This document shows, piece by piece, positions 25,201 to 36,633 of a stretch of DNA of 64,000 nucleotides. The notes beneath the pieces were generated by a model. The model was not told where the DNA came from. It was given only the letters and a program-made list of their open reading frames with translations, and did not search any database. Every line of letters starts with the position of its first letter. Positions within the stretch are counted from its first letter, which is position 1. Made by a program: the position numbers and the translations under genes. The stretch is taken from contig MU385710.1 in NCBI GenBank assembly GCA_022497155.1, positions 992,001 through 1,056,000 of the forward strand, read 5' to 3'. Source of the DNA: Whalleya microplaca (taxonomy: Eukaryota > Ascomycota > Sordariomycetes > Xylariales > Xylariaceae).

Positions 25201-26265
25201 GGGAGGGCCGCCGTGAAATGCGAGCACGACACATTTCCGCCGATGGGTACGACACGCGACGCAAGGAATGTCGTGGCAGCTATATGAGGCCCGTGGGCCA
25301 CGAAGCTGGTGCCTCTTCGTCGTACACTGCAGAGACTAAACTGACTGCCGAGGAAGACGTGCAGCTGAAGCTGTCTTAAGTTACTTGAAACACTGCATGT
25401 TTTCTTCTCTGTTTTTGTTATATATGTGTGTATCTGCGTGGCGTTTTCTTCGAATGGAAGTCTTCTCTCCTTTAGCGAAGCAGTCCTGGCACTAGGTTAG
25501 GATATTGAAGAAAAGAATATTGTTCTGTAGTGGTATTTTTCCACCACAGTGAAGACGACCATCTCCAAAAGCCACCAATGTGACTCTATACCTTTGATCA
25601 CGTCTATACTCCAGCGTTTCCATACACACAATAGAGCAACAGGTTAGTAAGCTACAAGCATGAATCACCTCTCCTTACCAACCTGCCCTCTCTTAGATAG
25701 CATGTACATATATGAAGGCGAGCAGAAGCACTACAAGTCTCAGTCCTTAATTACACAAGAACCAAACTCGCATGCATGCATGTATTCGATGCCGGCTGAG
25801 TCCAAGCTCCGATCGCATGTGTGACTTATATAGTATCTCTAGAGGCCACCCCCCTTAAAATCCGATTCGCGCATTTAGAATTCGCTGCACCTCGCCTTCA
25901 TCAGGAGATTTCCATCCTGTGTTCAGATGAAGCTAACGAGCTGTGTAACTCTATGTACTGTAGTGCTGGAGACTCGATCTAGTTTATAGGTTACCCCCTG
26001 AAATGATGTAAAGATCCGCGGTGGGGAGATTCTGCCTGTAATGTTTCGATATTGACAAGTCCAAGTAAAGTATTTTAAAAGCATACTTCCAAAAGTTTGT
26101 AAATGTCTATAAAATCACCCTGAAAAGTTTTAGTAAACACATAAATTGACTACAGGAGCTACTGAATAACACTAATACAGGGGGTGGCCTGTATGTACTT
26201 GCATCTGTGCAGTGTGTTTCTGGTACTCAGTCAATCTTATAAGTTAAAGAAGCCCGAAACATAGG
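22263..26265. other. long intergenic region, no gene recognised
   Basis: About 4 kb of ordinary composition. Only short, motif-free open frames are seen on both strands. A B-box-like TTGGGTTCGATTCCCAA hairpin lies near 23,565, without the rest of a tRNA. A hairpin CTGTAGTGG-tattttt-CCACCACAG lies at 25525-25549. Decayed genes or transposons may be present but cannot be named. Confidence 0.55.
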
Positions 26266-26353
26266 ACATACGACCATAAGATACAGCAAGCTCGGCGTCC
26301 CGTCCACTCTTCCCTAGAGAAGGTGACAACCAGCGAATCCCCGGTGTGGTATA
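26266..26353 (+). pseudogene. truncated 5S rRNA pseudogene
   Basis: The left part ACATACGACCATA, then GTCCCGTCCACTC, and the right part GTGACAACCAGCGAATCCC match the start, middle and end of the Pezizomycotina 5S rRNA in order. A T-run follows at about 26,361. The copy is only about 88 nt against the usual 118-120. Roughly 30 nt in the centre, including most of the internal Pol III control region, is missing, and the retained parts carry substitutions. Dispersed 5S genes and decayed copies are normal in this fungal group. It is unlikely to be transcribed into functional 5S. Confidence 0.82.
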
Positions 26354-26501
26354 ATTAAATATTTTTTGGGGGGCCTTTGTAAAACAATTTGTTAGTAAAT
26401 AAGTGAGCAGTGCTTACATTTGTGGCGGCGGAGTGCACTATCATTCCTATATAAGTTATACTTATAGGATAGGTAGTCCGAGATAAATCTCGGACCACAA
26501 T

Positions 26502-28574
26502 TTATTTTATCCTAAACTCCTCTATAGGGAGTGATTCTCCAAACAGTTCCACCATGTCTGGTGCTTCACACCTCAGCGTCATACGGCCAACGCGCACCCA
26601 TAAATCTTCGTCTACCTCCTGTCTAAGGATTAGTAAATGGACATCAATTTCCACAGGCTTGGATTTAGACTCGTATATCCCTAAAAAGATACAACGCCAC
26701 CGCCCTCCTTTCCTCTCCAGCTTTTTCGCCAGCTCGGCCTCGGATTCCGCTCCCTCTGATAGGGCCACCCCGATCGCCTTATGGCCGTGCACGTTCCAAT
26801 CGGTTGAGTCGTTCGGCAATTCTTGGAAGTGGATTTTGTCGGGCGACATTGCCCACGTTTCGATAACTAGAATCCGGTAGCGAAACATCTGGCTCAGATT
26901 AGAGTCTGCTACGGCGCCCACCGCGGATCTGTGGCCGTGTTGATCCTCTAGCCAAAACTGACGCGGCCTCATGCTGAGTCGAGATTCTCTTACTATAGCC
27001 AGAGTGCCTATCCTGCCAGCCCACCCAGCCCATGTCCAAGACGGGGGTGTGGAAGACGGGGTTGTAGAAGACGGGGGCACGGACCTTCGTCTGGGTTTTC
27101 TTGAGCTGTCCCAACACCTCCGGCCGTGGCTCCAGCAGAGTCCCGCGGCGAAGATGTTGAAGTCACCAGGCTGAACCGGGAGGGGCCGCCAGGGGACGCC
27201 CCAGATGTGCCGGAAGCCTGGCTGGGTCCTCTGCAGGTAGGCCAGAATTCCAGCAAGCGCGAGGAGCGAGTCGCTGTCATATCCGACCTCGCGTGGCACA
27301 TACTCGCTTAGAATGACTTTATAGTACATCAACAGCCCTTTACCGCGGCCCTCCTTCCTGAGGTTCCATAGGCCTGCTTTCCCGCCCTTCCTTAGCTGGA
27401 ACAGGTGCATAGAAGGTGACCGCAGGGTCATGTCGCAGTGCTCATCTGCTTCGCACTCCATGTACGTCTGATGGTCAAGGAAGACGAGCCGGCGTGTCGG
27501 CAGAAATGCTTCTTGGTAGGTCCATGCTCTTGTGTACCATTTCGATTTCCGGATCGAGCTATGCGGGTGCTGGAACCAGATTACCCTCGAGTCTCCTATT
27601 TTCGCCGTGGGTGTCACCGCGCGTGGACGACTGCTAACTCCTGGGAGACCATAATTTTCGTCTTGACCGGCGGCAGCGATGATGGTCAGCACCGAGTTCG
27701 TGTAGACGGCGTCCATCTGCGCAATCTGCTTGTGCTTGACCTCGGGCTGGTGTTGAGCGATGCAGAACTTGTCGACCCAAAGGTACCGGAAGCCGAGGGA
27801 CTTCGTTACGATAATTGCATCTGTGACCACCAAAGGAAGCTTCTCGGGTAGAAAGAATGTCTGGTTATCTTCGTCATAACGGAGGCGATAAGCCGTGTCT
27901 TCGCTTCCTGCTCGCGCCCACACATAGCTTAAGGCCACGTACCGGGACTGTATTGGAGCGGCAACGACAGTGAGCTCGTGACAGTCGATAAGATACAGGT
28001 CGCAAATAGGCTGCTTCACGGGACAGCACGTTTCCTGGTCATGACGCTCACATTTCGAGATCCAGTCTAGAATTGGCTGAGCGCTAAACCTATTGGAAGG
28101 GGGTCTCAGTCCGTTTTCCTTTTGCTCGGAGGTGTCCTCGAGCATGGCATAGCCGTTCGCCTCCAGACGGTTATGCATGTCTATCTTACTAAACGACTCG
28201 TTTTGCATCACCTGGGCAAGCCGTTGAGAGCAGATTATCAGAGTTAGGGCTTTTTTCTCTAGAATATCACATCGCCGGTAGCTATCTAGCCATTTCATCT
28301 GGATTGCTCTGAGCTCAAATTTCTCTTCGTCAAGTGTGACAGTCACCTTTCCTGGCAAATCCATAAACGCGGAGCGTGACAGGATACTGCAAAAGGTGCA
28401 GCCTATCGGCTCATGCCGTTTCTCAGGTTTTTTTATTGGAATATAATATTCTTTCATCCCTCGATCTTTTACGTATTCGCTCTCTAAGAACGCTGTAAGA
28501 TTTAACTGACGACATTCGTCGCAAACTGATTGTTTGGACGACGTTTGAGTAAGGGGCATCGTTGGTGTCAGCAT
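26502..28574 (-). CDS. HET-domain (heterokaryon incompatibility) protein
   Basis: A 690-aa single-exon protein. The HET domain (PF06985 family) covers roughly residues 212-350. It is recognised by YVALSYVWAR, then the region before YLWVDKFCIAQ (264-274), then IAQMDAVYTNSVLTIIAAAG, and the later KWYTRAWTYQEAF motif. The N-terminus has two CxxC pairs (CDEC at 18-21, CTFC at 59-62) that could bind zinc. A C-terminal tryptophan motif, SWTWAGWAG, is usual in these proteins. HET proteins trigger non-self recognition cell death after hyphal fusion; whether this one does is not known. The gene stands alone near a RIP island and 150 bp downstream-side of a 5S pseudogene, typical accessory-zone surroundings. 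A 15-bp triplication lies just before SWTW. Confidence 0.9.
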   Translation of the reverse strand: MLTPTMPLTQTSSKQSVCDECRQLNLTAFLESEYVKDRGMKEYYIPIKKPEKRHEPIGCTFCSILSRSAFMDLPGKVTVTLDEEKFELRAIQMKWLDSYRRCDILEKKALTLIICSQRLAQVMQNESFSKIDMHNRLEANGYAMLEDTSEQKENGLRPPSNRFSAQPILDWISKCERHDQETCCPVKQPICDLYLIDCHELTVVAAPIQSRYVALSYVWARAGSEDTAYRLRYDEDNQTFFLPEKLPLVVTDAIIVTKSLGFRYLWVDKFCIAQHQPEVKHKQIAQMDAVYTNSVLTIIAAAGQDENYGLPGVSSRPRAVTPTAKIGDSRVIWFQHPHSSIRKSKWYTRAWTYQEAFLPTRRLVFLDHQTYMECEADEHCDMTLRSPSMHLFQLRKGGKAGLWNLRKEGRGKGLLMYYKVILSEYVPREVGYDSDSLLALAGILAYLQRTQPGFRHIWGVPWRPLPVQPGDFNIFAAGLCWSHGRRCWDSSRKPRRRSVPPSSTTPSSTPPSWTWAGWAGRIGTLAIVRESRLSMRPRQFWLEDQHGHRSAVGAVADSNLSQMFRYRILVIETWAMSPDKIHFQELPNDSTDWNVHGHKAIGVALSEGAESEAELAKKLERKGGRWRCIFLGIYESKSKPVEIDVHLLILRQEVDEDLWVRVGRMTLRCEAPDMVELFGESLPIEEFRIK
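27033..27077 (-). repeat. 15-bp x 3 coding minisatellite in the HET gene
   Basis: Three adjacent 15-bp units (plus strand TGTCCAAGACGGGGG, TGTGGAAGACGGGGT, TGTAGAAGACGGGGG) encode PPSST-TPSST-PPSWT. The last unit runs into the SWTWAGW motif. Because the unit is 5 codons long, copy-number change would keep the frame. Confidence 0.85.
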
Positions 28575-29145
28575 GGTTTCGTCTGAAAGTTTTAATTTTT
28601 TTTAAAAAGCCTCGAGTTTACAGGAAGCGATTGTGTTGGTTTTAAAAAGTTCGCGGGCACAGCATAAGCCTTTGGCCAATAACGAATTGGAGGGTTGCAC
28701 CGCATCATAAAGCTTCGCCCTGTTAACCTCATAGTTATTCCACTTTTCACTGACGCCATATGCCTGTACCCGCTGCCGTGGTGTTGCCGCTGTCTAGAGT
28801 GGTCTGTACCGTGCTGTGGGTAGGATTACCATGCACGACAAAGTGTCCGCAGATCTGTTGGAATGCTGTGCGGAACACCTTATGCATGCTTGTCCCGTTG
28901 AATCAGTAATTGGGGCAATGACGACTAGCGAATTTTCGGTGTTGTATGCTTTTGCTCCACTCGTATGGTTCTTTAAACATCAGTTTCGCCCCTATTTATC
29001 TGTTTTACCACTTCACTTGCGCTGCACCATATCCAATGAATGCGCTCTCCTCACGTCCCCCTTCCCCATAATGCGGCCGGGGATCACATGGAAATAGATC
29101 ATGGCCTTTGCTCTAATCTTCCGTATCAAGGAGGCAAGGAACACA

Positions 29146-29196
<51 letters not shown>

Positions 29197-29659
29197 GATG
29201 CAGGTTCTATTAGAAGAGCAGATAATGGTGCCCATAATACATACAAACGCATAACACGCTACCGAGTGAGGATAGTTTTCTAAGCCTATTAAACGCCATG
29301 CAATGCACAATGCAGCCAGTGAGCGTGGCGTCGATGAGCATCGATAACCACATGCATGCACTTCTAGCCCGTCTACCCATCCATCCATCCATCCATCCAT
29401 CCATACCCTGGGGAATCTCTTGCAGGCCTTAAACAAGCAAACAAGCAAGCAAGCAAACCAGCCGACGACGACGGCGGCGGCGGAGGCGGCAAGTCCCAGT
29501 AAACAAACCAACAAAGACCGACCTGCCTATGAATAGCACCAAGCCCAAGCTAGCTAAGCTCATCAAGGCGATCGATGCCCAGCAAAAAAAACAGACATTA
29601 CTTCACTTGACCTCCCTCACTTCACTTCACACTTCACTCCACCACGGCGGGTTGCCCGC
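28575..29659. other. intergenic with microsatellites
   Basis: A promoter-side region of the HET gene and the 3' flank of the ABC gene. It holds (AC)11 at about 29141-29162 joined to (AG)13 at 29163-29188, a (CATC)7 tract at about 29377-29404, and an (AAGC/AAAC)n stretch at about 29432-29460. No gene was recognised. Confidence 0.75.
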
Positions 29660-32600
29660 CTACCGCGTCTTCTCCAGACTCTGCAAATTGACGAGCTCGG
29701 CGTACCGGCCGTTGGCGCGCATGAGCTCGGCGTGCGTGCCCTCCTCGACGACGCGGCCCTGGTCGAAGACGTAGATGAGGTCGGCCTTCTGGATGGTGCT
29801 GAGGCGGTGGGCGACGGCGATGGTGGTGCGGCCGCGGGCGGCCTGGTCGAGCGCGTGCTGCACCACGTGCTCGCTCTCGGAGTCGAGCGCCGACGTCGCC
29901 TCGTCCAGCAGCAGGATCTTCGGGTCGCGGATCAGCGCCCGCGCGATCGCCACCCGCTGCTTCTGGCCCCCCGACAGCAGCGCCCCCTTGCTGCCCACCA
30001 CCGTGTTGAACCCGTCGGGGAGCGACATGATGAAGTCGTAGATGTTGGCCTCCTTGCACGCGAACTCTATCGCGTCGTCCGTCACCGTGTCGAGCGAGGA
30101 TCCCAGCAGGATGTTCTCCTTGATCGACCCCTGGTATAGCGTCGGCTCCTGCGACACAAGCGCGATGAAGGACCGGTACTGGTTGATGTTGAGAGAGCTT
30201 ATCTCCTTTCCATCGACGTATACACCGCCGACGAGGGGGTCGTAGAAGCGTTCCAGTAGGGCGATCGTGGTACTCTTTCCGCAACCCGATGCGCCGACCA
30301 ATGCCACGTACTGGCCTGGGCGGATGGTCAGGTTAAGACCACGCAGGACAGGTTGCTCTGGCCGAGTGGGGTATCGGAAGTGGACGTCTCGGAATTCGAT
30401 CGTTCCTTCAACCGATTCAACCGGATCTCCGTCCGACGACCAGGAATCGATAGCCGGCTTCCGATCAAACAGTGTCTTGAGCTCTCCGGCGGCGTGGTGG
30501 GCCTTGCCCATGTCGGGAGCAAACGAGAAGACGGTACCTGCGGACTGAGCGCCGAAGATGACGGACATGAAGCAGACGAAGAACTGGAAGAGATCGTACT
30601 CGAAGGCCGCAATCAGAGTGCCGCCGTACCAGAAGCCCAGGGCAAAGGCCAGGAAGAGAAGCGACTGGGAGGCGGCATAGAGGGTCGACGACCTCAAAAC
30701 CGATATCAAGCTGGCTCGTTGCTGAAGCGCGAGCGAATGCTTGTACTGTGCCAAGACATCCGCTTCCCGAGTCAGAGACGCGACCGTGCGAATAGCCGAT
30801 ATGGCCTCAGACGCGAAGGAAGCGCTCTGCTCGTAAGCCCGCTTGGAGCGTCGTTGAAAATGCGCAAGCATGTGGAAACGTAAGAAACCGCATACTAGCA
30901 GCACAGGCACCGTCGCAATACAGACGAGAGCCAACTTCCATCCGAACGCTAGCGCGACGACCATCGCAGACACGAGAGTCGTGGAGACCATGAGCAAGGT
31001 ACCAAGGGTCACACCGCTGAGGCCAGCAACATGAGTAGTCTCGGTGGACAGGAACGATGTGAGGGCGCCGGCGGTATTCTCGTCCTTGTCGAAGAATGCC
31101 ACATCCTGGCGAAGCATGGTACGAAAAGCCCGGTCTCTGACGCGGTGGATGAGTCGCTCGGAGCATTTGGCAAAGGCAATTCCTTGAGATATCTGAGCAA
31201 TGAAAATAACAAAAGCCAACATCAAGTACATGGAACTCCAAAAGTCGCTGTCCTTCTTGACACTTGCGCTATTCGCAGGGGTAATTACTGTACTCAAAGT
31301 CTTAAAAAGGGTTAGCCAGCGTAAAAAGAGCAGGGTCTTATAAGTAAACCCACCATGATCTGTTTGGCAAAGAAGAACGCTTGAGTTGGGTTACCACCTC
31401 CACAGATTATGGACCAGAACAAGCCCCAAACCATCAGATACCACTCCTCTTTGTTGAACGATGCGATGAGCTTAATCAAAGTCCATAATCCGTATTTCTT
31501 GGTTTCTTCAGGTGTGCGACCTTGGAGAGCCTTGCTGGATGCAGACCCCTGGGTTGTCGTTCTGTTTAGTTTCGCGTGTATGTCGTCGTCCGGGTCTCCC
31601 ACATACCCGGTCTCGGGGTCTTTAGCAGAAGCTTTCCGAGCTATTTGATCGTCTTGAGCATCGATTGCCTCTTGCTCTTCCGCAGAGATCTCGTTTACAG
31701 CCGCAATATTCTGGGCCGTGACCAAGTTGTGATACGCGCCCTGTCTGTCCAAGAGTTCGTCGTGGGTTCCCTGTTCAACAATGGTACCCTGTGACATAAC
31801 TACGATATTATGGGCATCCCTGATAGTTGAAAGACGATGAGCAATTGTAATGGTAGTTCGACCTTCCGCAGCAGCTTCCAACGCTGCCTGAACAACGCCT
31901 TCTGACTTGGTGTCCAACGCACTTGTAGCCTCGTCAAGCAGAAGAACTAGCGAATAAGCAAGTTAGAATATATCCCCAGTTTTCATAGTATCTATTTTTC
32001 ACTTACTTTTGGGATCCGACACTATCGCTCGCGCAATGGCAATACGTTGTTTCTGTCCTCCAGACAACAAGAAACCACGCTCGCCGACATTTGTTTCATA
32101 TCCTTCTGGCAGGGATGAGATGAAATCGTGAGCGTTGGCTTTCTTTGCCGCCTCTATGACTAGCTCCTTCTGCTTTTCCTCGGACTCGTTCTCGAACTTG
32201 GTACCAATAAGACCGTGCCGGATGTTGACAAAGATCGTAGTACCGAATAAGGTTGGCTCCTGGCTGACTAGGGACATCTGCTGGCGCAGCCAACGAAGAT
32301 TCAACGTGCTGATGTCGTGACCATCCAGATAGACATGTCCCGCCACGGGATCGTAGAAGCGCTCAACCAATCCTACAATGGTACTCTTTCCGGACCCTGA
32401 AGCTCCAACCAATGCCGTCGTCTTGCCTGCTGGAATCTCTAGAGTGACATCCTTCATGACGACGACTTCTGGCCGCGAGGGATAGATGTGTTTGACGTTC
32501 TCTAGACGGAGGCTTCCTGCTACCTTTTCGAGCTTCTCGCCGTCATCTCTGCTGGGGTCCAATGGCGATATCCGGTCGATCGTGTTGAATATCTTGGCAG

Positions 32601-33786
32601 CAGCCGCGAGCGCAGTCCCGAAAGCCTGAATATTTGGAGCGACATTTCCCAAGTTGAAGGCACCGACCATGATGGACATCATGATGATCAGGACGCTGGA
32701 CAGCGGGATCACACCGTCTACGAGGTATTTACTGCCCATCCAGAAACTCAGGCCGTAGTTCAGATATATGACGAGGAACATGCCGGCAACCATAACGGCG
32801 ACGGATGCAGCTTTTCTGAAGCCCAAGTACTCAGCCCGGATCAGATGGACATCGTATTGCTTGGCGAGCGACTCCTGAGTTCCGAAAGCAACAGCATTCC
32901 GAATCGAGCTGATGACCTCTTCAGCAACACTGCCTCCGAGCGCGTATGCTTGTATCGAGTCCCTGCTGTATTTGACGACAAATCGCGACCCAATCCCCAT
33001 GTCTAGCATCAGGGCAACGATGACAGACGTGAGGATGAGCGTCAATTTCCAGTAGAAGACAAAACCGATGACGAAGGCAGAGATGAAGGTCGCGGTGGCA
33101 GTGAGGGTCAAGCCTATCTTCTCAGATATGCCCTCCTGGATCAAGTTGGTATCAGCGGTGATACGCGTTGTGACCTCGCCAGCGCCGAGCTTGTCGAAGA
33201 AGCCAATATTCTGGCGCATGCAGCTTTCCAGGTAGTGTTCTCGGATCTTGGCGCTGATGTGCTCGCCAGTATAGATGAAGCCGACGGTTGCTACGTAGAT
33301 GGTGACGAATTCGCCGATGGCCAGATACACGAAGTACAGGACGAGACTGGCCATCTTGTCCGTGAAAGCATCGTGGGTTATGGTGCCTTGGAAGTACCCC
33401 TGGAACGTACTCTGGAGATTGCCGAAGATGACGGTCATCAGGGGTAACGCAGCACCGCCGGCGATGGCGCCTAGAGCGCTTATAGACATTATTATTAGGT
33501 CATGTTTCGAGGAGTACCGGTAAACGGTAGCAATGCCGGCCTTCACCTCGGGAGTAAAGATTTGTTTTTTTAAGATGGCGGCCTCATCGTCGGGAAGGTG
33601 TCCGAAGGGGTCGTTATCCGACTCTTCGGGCGCCTTGACGGCTTTCGAGTCGGCCTTCTCTAGGTTTGCACCCGCATCTCCAGGGCTCACTTCCTTGCCT
33701 ACGGGACTATCCGTAGACGAGGTGCGGCTGGATGGACCCTTGACGACGGCCGCCTGCTCGGCTTTCTCTGACATCTCGGCAGCCAT
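29660..33786 (-). CDS. full-length ABC-B (MDR/P-glycoprotein-type) transporter
   Basis: ATP-driven export pump of the fungal Pmd1/Mdr1 group. Three exons (33786-32007, 31946-31354, 31300-29660) join in frame to 1,337 aa. Both introns (60 and 53 bp) have GT-AG ends and CTAAC branch points. The layout is TMD1-NBD1-TMD2-NBD2. NBD1 has Walker [10 protein letters not shown] (about 461-469), Q-loop SQEPTLF, signature LSGGQKQR and Walker [13 protein letters not shown], with the first intron lying between the signature and Walker B. NBD2 has [36 protein letters not shown] and the H-loop AHRLSTI. All catalytic residues are present in both sites. The acidic N-terminal extension contains [13 protein letters not shown] start 28 codons upstream at 33870 is possible. 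The substrate is not predictable; drugs, lipids or a-factor-like peptides are all known for the family. Confidence 0.93.
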
Positions 33787-36633
33787 ATGTAGCTGTGATT
33801 CGTCGACGGTCCGCAGCAATGAGGCGAAGCAAAAATCAGATCGATGGGGATTTGCGCCGGGGTTTTCCAAAAGAAAAGACCGGACGGCGCAAGGCCGCAG
33901 ACGACTCGGGGGTTCGTAACTGAGCTACCTATAAGTATGTCGCGTAAATTGTCGCGTCCGATATTTTAAGTCGGCCAAGTTTCCGTGCGTTTGTTTCAAG
34001 CAGATCTCGGTTCAATCTATCTTGGAGAACGCAGAGCGGAAGAGCAAAAAGGATGCTTCTATAGGTATTTATTATGTTGAGGTCGACTCGGCAGTGGATT
34101 TACCAATAAAGGGCAATGATTATCAGTACGGGGTTGGACGGGTCCCCCGCCTTTATAAGATATACAAGAAGAATTATGATGCACGGGATTAGAAAAAGAA
34201 GTAAACGAAATCCGGCGACAACAGGGTCCTTTTCTATGTCATAATAATAAGTCTACTGCGTACTTCTCGCCTCACCCACCCCAAGCAAGTTGTGCAAGGA
34301 GGAGGAGTCGGCTAGTGGCTGCCCGATTCATTGGTGACGAGATCTAATTGTACATAGCAGTCGTGCAACGGAATGTAAGAGTTCCGTGCACAACTTGGAA
34401 GTTTTACTAGGCCTCGTTGCCTGGTTGCTGACCTAGAGCGCCCCAAGAGCGCCCCAAGAGCGCCCCGGGGGTAGACTAGCGGACGCGGCCGGACGGCCTA
34501 GCCCAAATCAATCTGCTGTTAGCACGGAACCAGCAGTCTGTAGCGATGCGATACCGAAACTCTCTAGCCATTCTGCCTTATCTCCGGTGTCTGTCTTGTA
34601 CATCTCTAACACCGGACTTTTTCCTTCAATGTTTTCCGAGCACTGTCCTACGACCTCAAGCGATATACGCACTCTGGGACCAGGATACGAAAACCGTCGG
34701 CATTGTCAAAGGTGCGGCGTTGACTCACACGGAATTAAGAAGCTGACTCAAATCACAAAAACTTCTCACTTGCATCGCATTAGCCATTGCAGATCGCTGC
34801 GTCGCATGTATGCGTATAGGCCAACTTTTCTGATGAAATACTACCTAGGTCGGTTAGGACTCGTTAGCCGTTCAGCTCCATGTCACTAGTATAGGATATG
34901 GGGAGATTACACGTATATACGGGCGGTGTCCTTTTGTGAAGTCAGGCCGACCGTCCGTTATCCTCATCCTCATCCTTCTTTTCTAACAAGGCTATGAGCT
35001 TATGATGCATAGTACAAATTGTGATGGCTATGCTGGCAGGGCTGGCTGGTAACAATCGGGAGTGAGTCAATTCGGCCAATGCCATACTACGTAGTATCTA
35101 CTATGCATGTATGTATGTATGCAAAGTTGAAGGGTCTGCCTCGAATCGATTATACACATGTTGCATATTCCGTACACGCGTATTGGAAGAGGTTTGATTG
35201 GCTCTCCTCTCTGGCCGCATCTGGCATCCAATTCACTATAATAGTTTGATCTTGGGCTGCATAACTTGGAACTCGGGGTTAGATAAGGCGCCGTCCTATT
35301 TGGCTGTCTGGGTCCACAGCAGAGAAGCTTGTCTTGATCTACTCTGCAACTAAAATGCTCTGTGCGCTTACACGTTGACCGCATCGAGATAGCAGTTCGT
35401 TTTTTTCTGCCGAGTCGGATCCGAACAGGCGACAACTACCCGAATCCGACTTTCCATAATTAATAGACACCCTAGGCGGCCTAGTTCGGGATTTGTCTTC
35501 TATTACAGACATATGTGACTAGGCCTAGATCTAGTTTCTAGAAGGATTATAGAAGCAAGGGATTGAAGCTGCTAAGCAGCTAAGCCATTCTGTACACCCA
35601 TTCCAGTATGACATGTATGTATGTAAGCCGGCGTCTTGTTTAGTACATAATAATAAGTTCCGACTTTTACTTCATAATTACACTTACGTCATGCAATTAA
35701 ATAGGTAATACATCAGCTCGCCGTTGACCGATGTTGACCGCCGGATTCGCAGTCTTTGCCTTCTTCAGCCACCCCGCGTGTTAGCTCAAGATAAGGTTAA
35801 GTTTCCTATGTAACATGGCCATCTTGGCATTCAGGCATTGTGGTTCGTTTGTTTCAACGACAGAACTTGGACTTGTTACATGTAATACCTACTCCTTACA
35901 TTCATCATCATTGCTAAAGAGCACCATGCATCGCTGAGCTTTCCTAATAAAGAAAGGCGTTCGCCGTACATGCTGATATTGTTGATATCATTTATACGGA
36001 TTAGTCGCTACACCATTGTCAATTGACACATCTTCGTCTTGTTGTAAACTACTGCCTCTAGCAAAATTGGGACGAAACAAGAGAAATTCACCTCAATTGG
36101 CTAGGATATTCAGGTAACGAAAAGACCACTCTAACAAAAGCATATCGTATTATCTAATAAGTGATGAAACCAAACAACCTTAATAGAGGTACAAAGTACA
36201 TGTTGGTTGGCACTTTATTCAGCCTCGCAGCCTGCTGCCTCATCTCAACTAGCAACCAACATTCGTGACTATCACCAGATCTGCCAAGTGTCCTTTGCCA
36301 TAAGGATCTGGTGGCGACAGGGTCTACCTGCTCATTCTAGGAATGCTTACGTGTCATCAGTAGATTTCAGACTGCTTCGAGCGTGGCATTATTAAGAGGA
36401 AGAAGAATCATGTCATGAACAAAGCACCAGTCCATTGTGCATCCTATTTGCCGTCTTCCATCATCGTTACCTATCAACCTATCAAACACGCCCACACCAC
36501 CTCTGGGCTACTAGCTATCGGCCTCTCGTATTTGTGTCCAGCGCCTCGTCGCACACACAAGGTGCACCACTCTCAAGCTTCACCTAACGATCCTCTTGCG
36601 CCTCCACCATCCACCATCGAATCTCCGCGCACC
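33787..36633. other. intergenic between ABC transporter and SARAF genes
   Basis: Divergent promoters lie at both ends. The middle has only short unrecognised open frames. Small features are a triplicated AGAGCGCCCCA-type 11-mer at about 34437-34470 and an imperfect hairpin AGTCGGATCCG / CGAATCCGACT at 35413-35451. An in-frame ATG at 36415 lies upstream of the chosen SARAF start. Confidence 0.6.

Noticed and set aside
36415..36633. N-terminal extension of the SARAF gene from an upstream ATG
   Set aside because: It would place the signal peptide after about 73 residues. The downstream ATG at 36634 has better context and a normal signal peptide.
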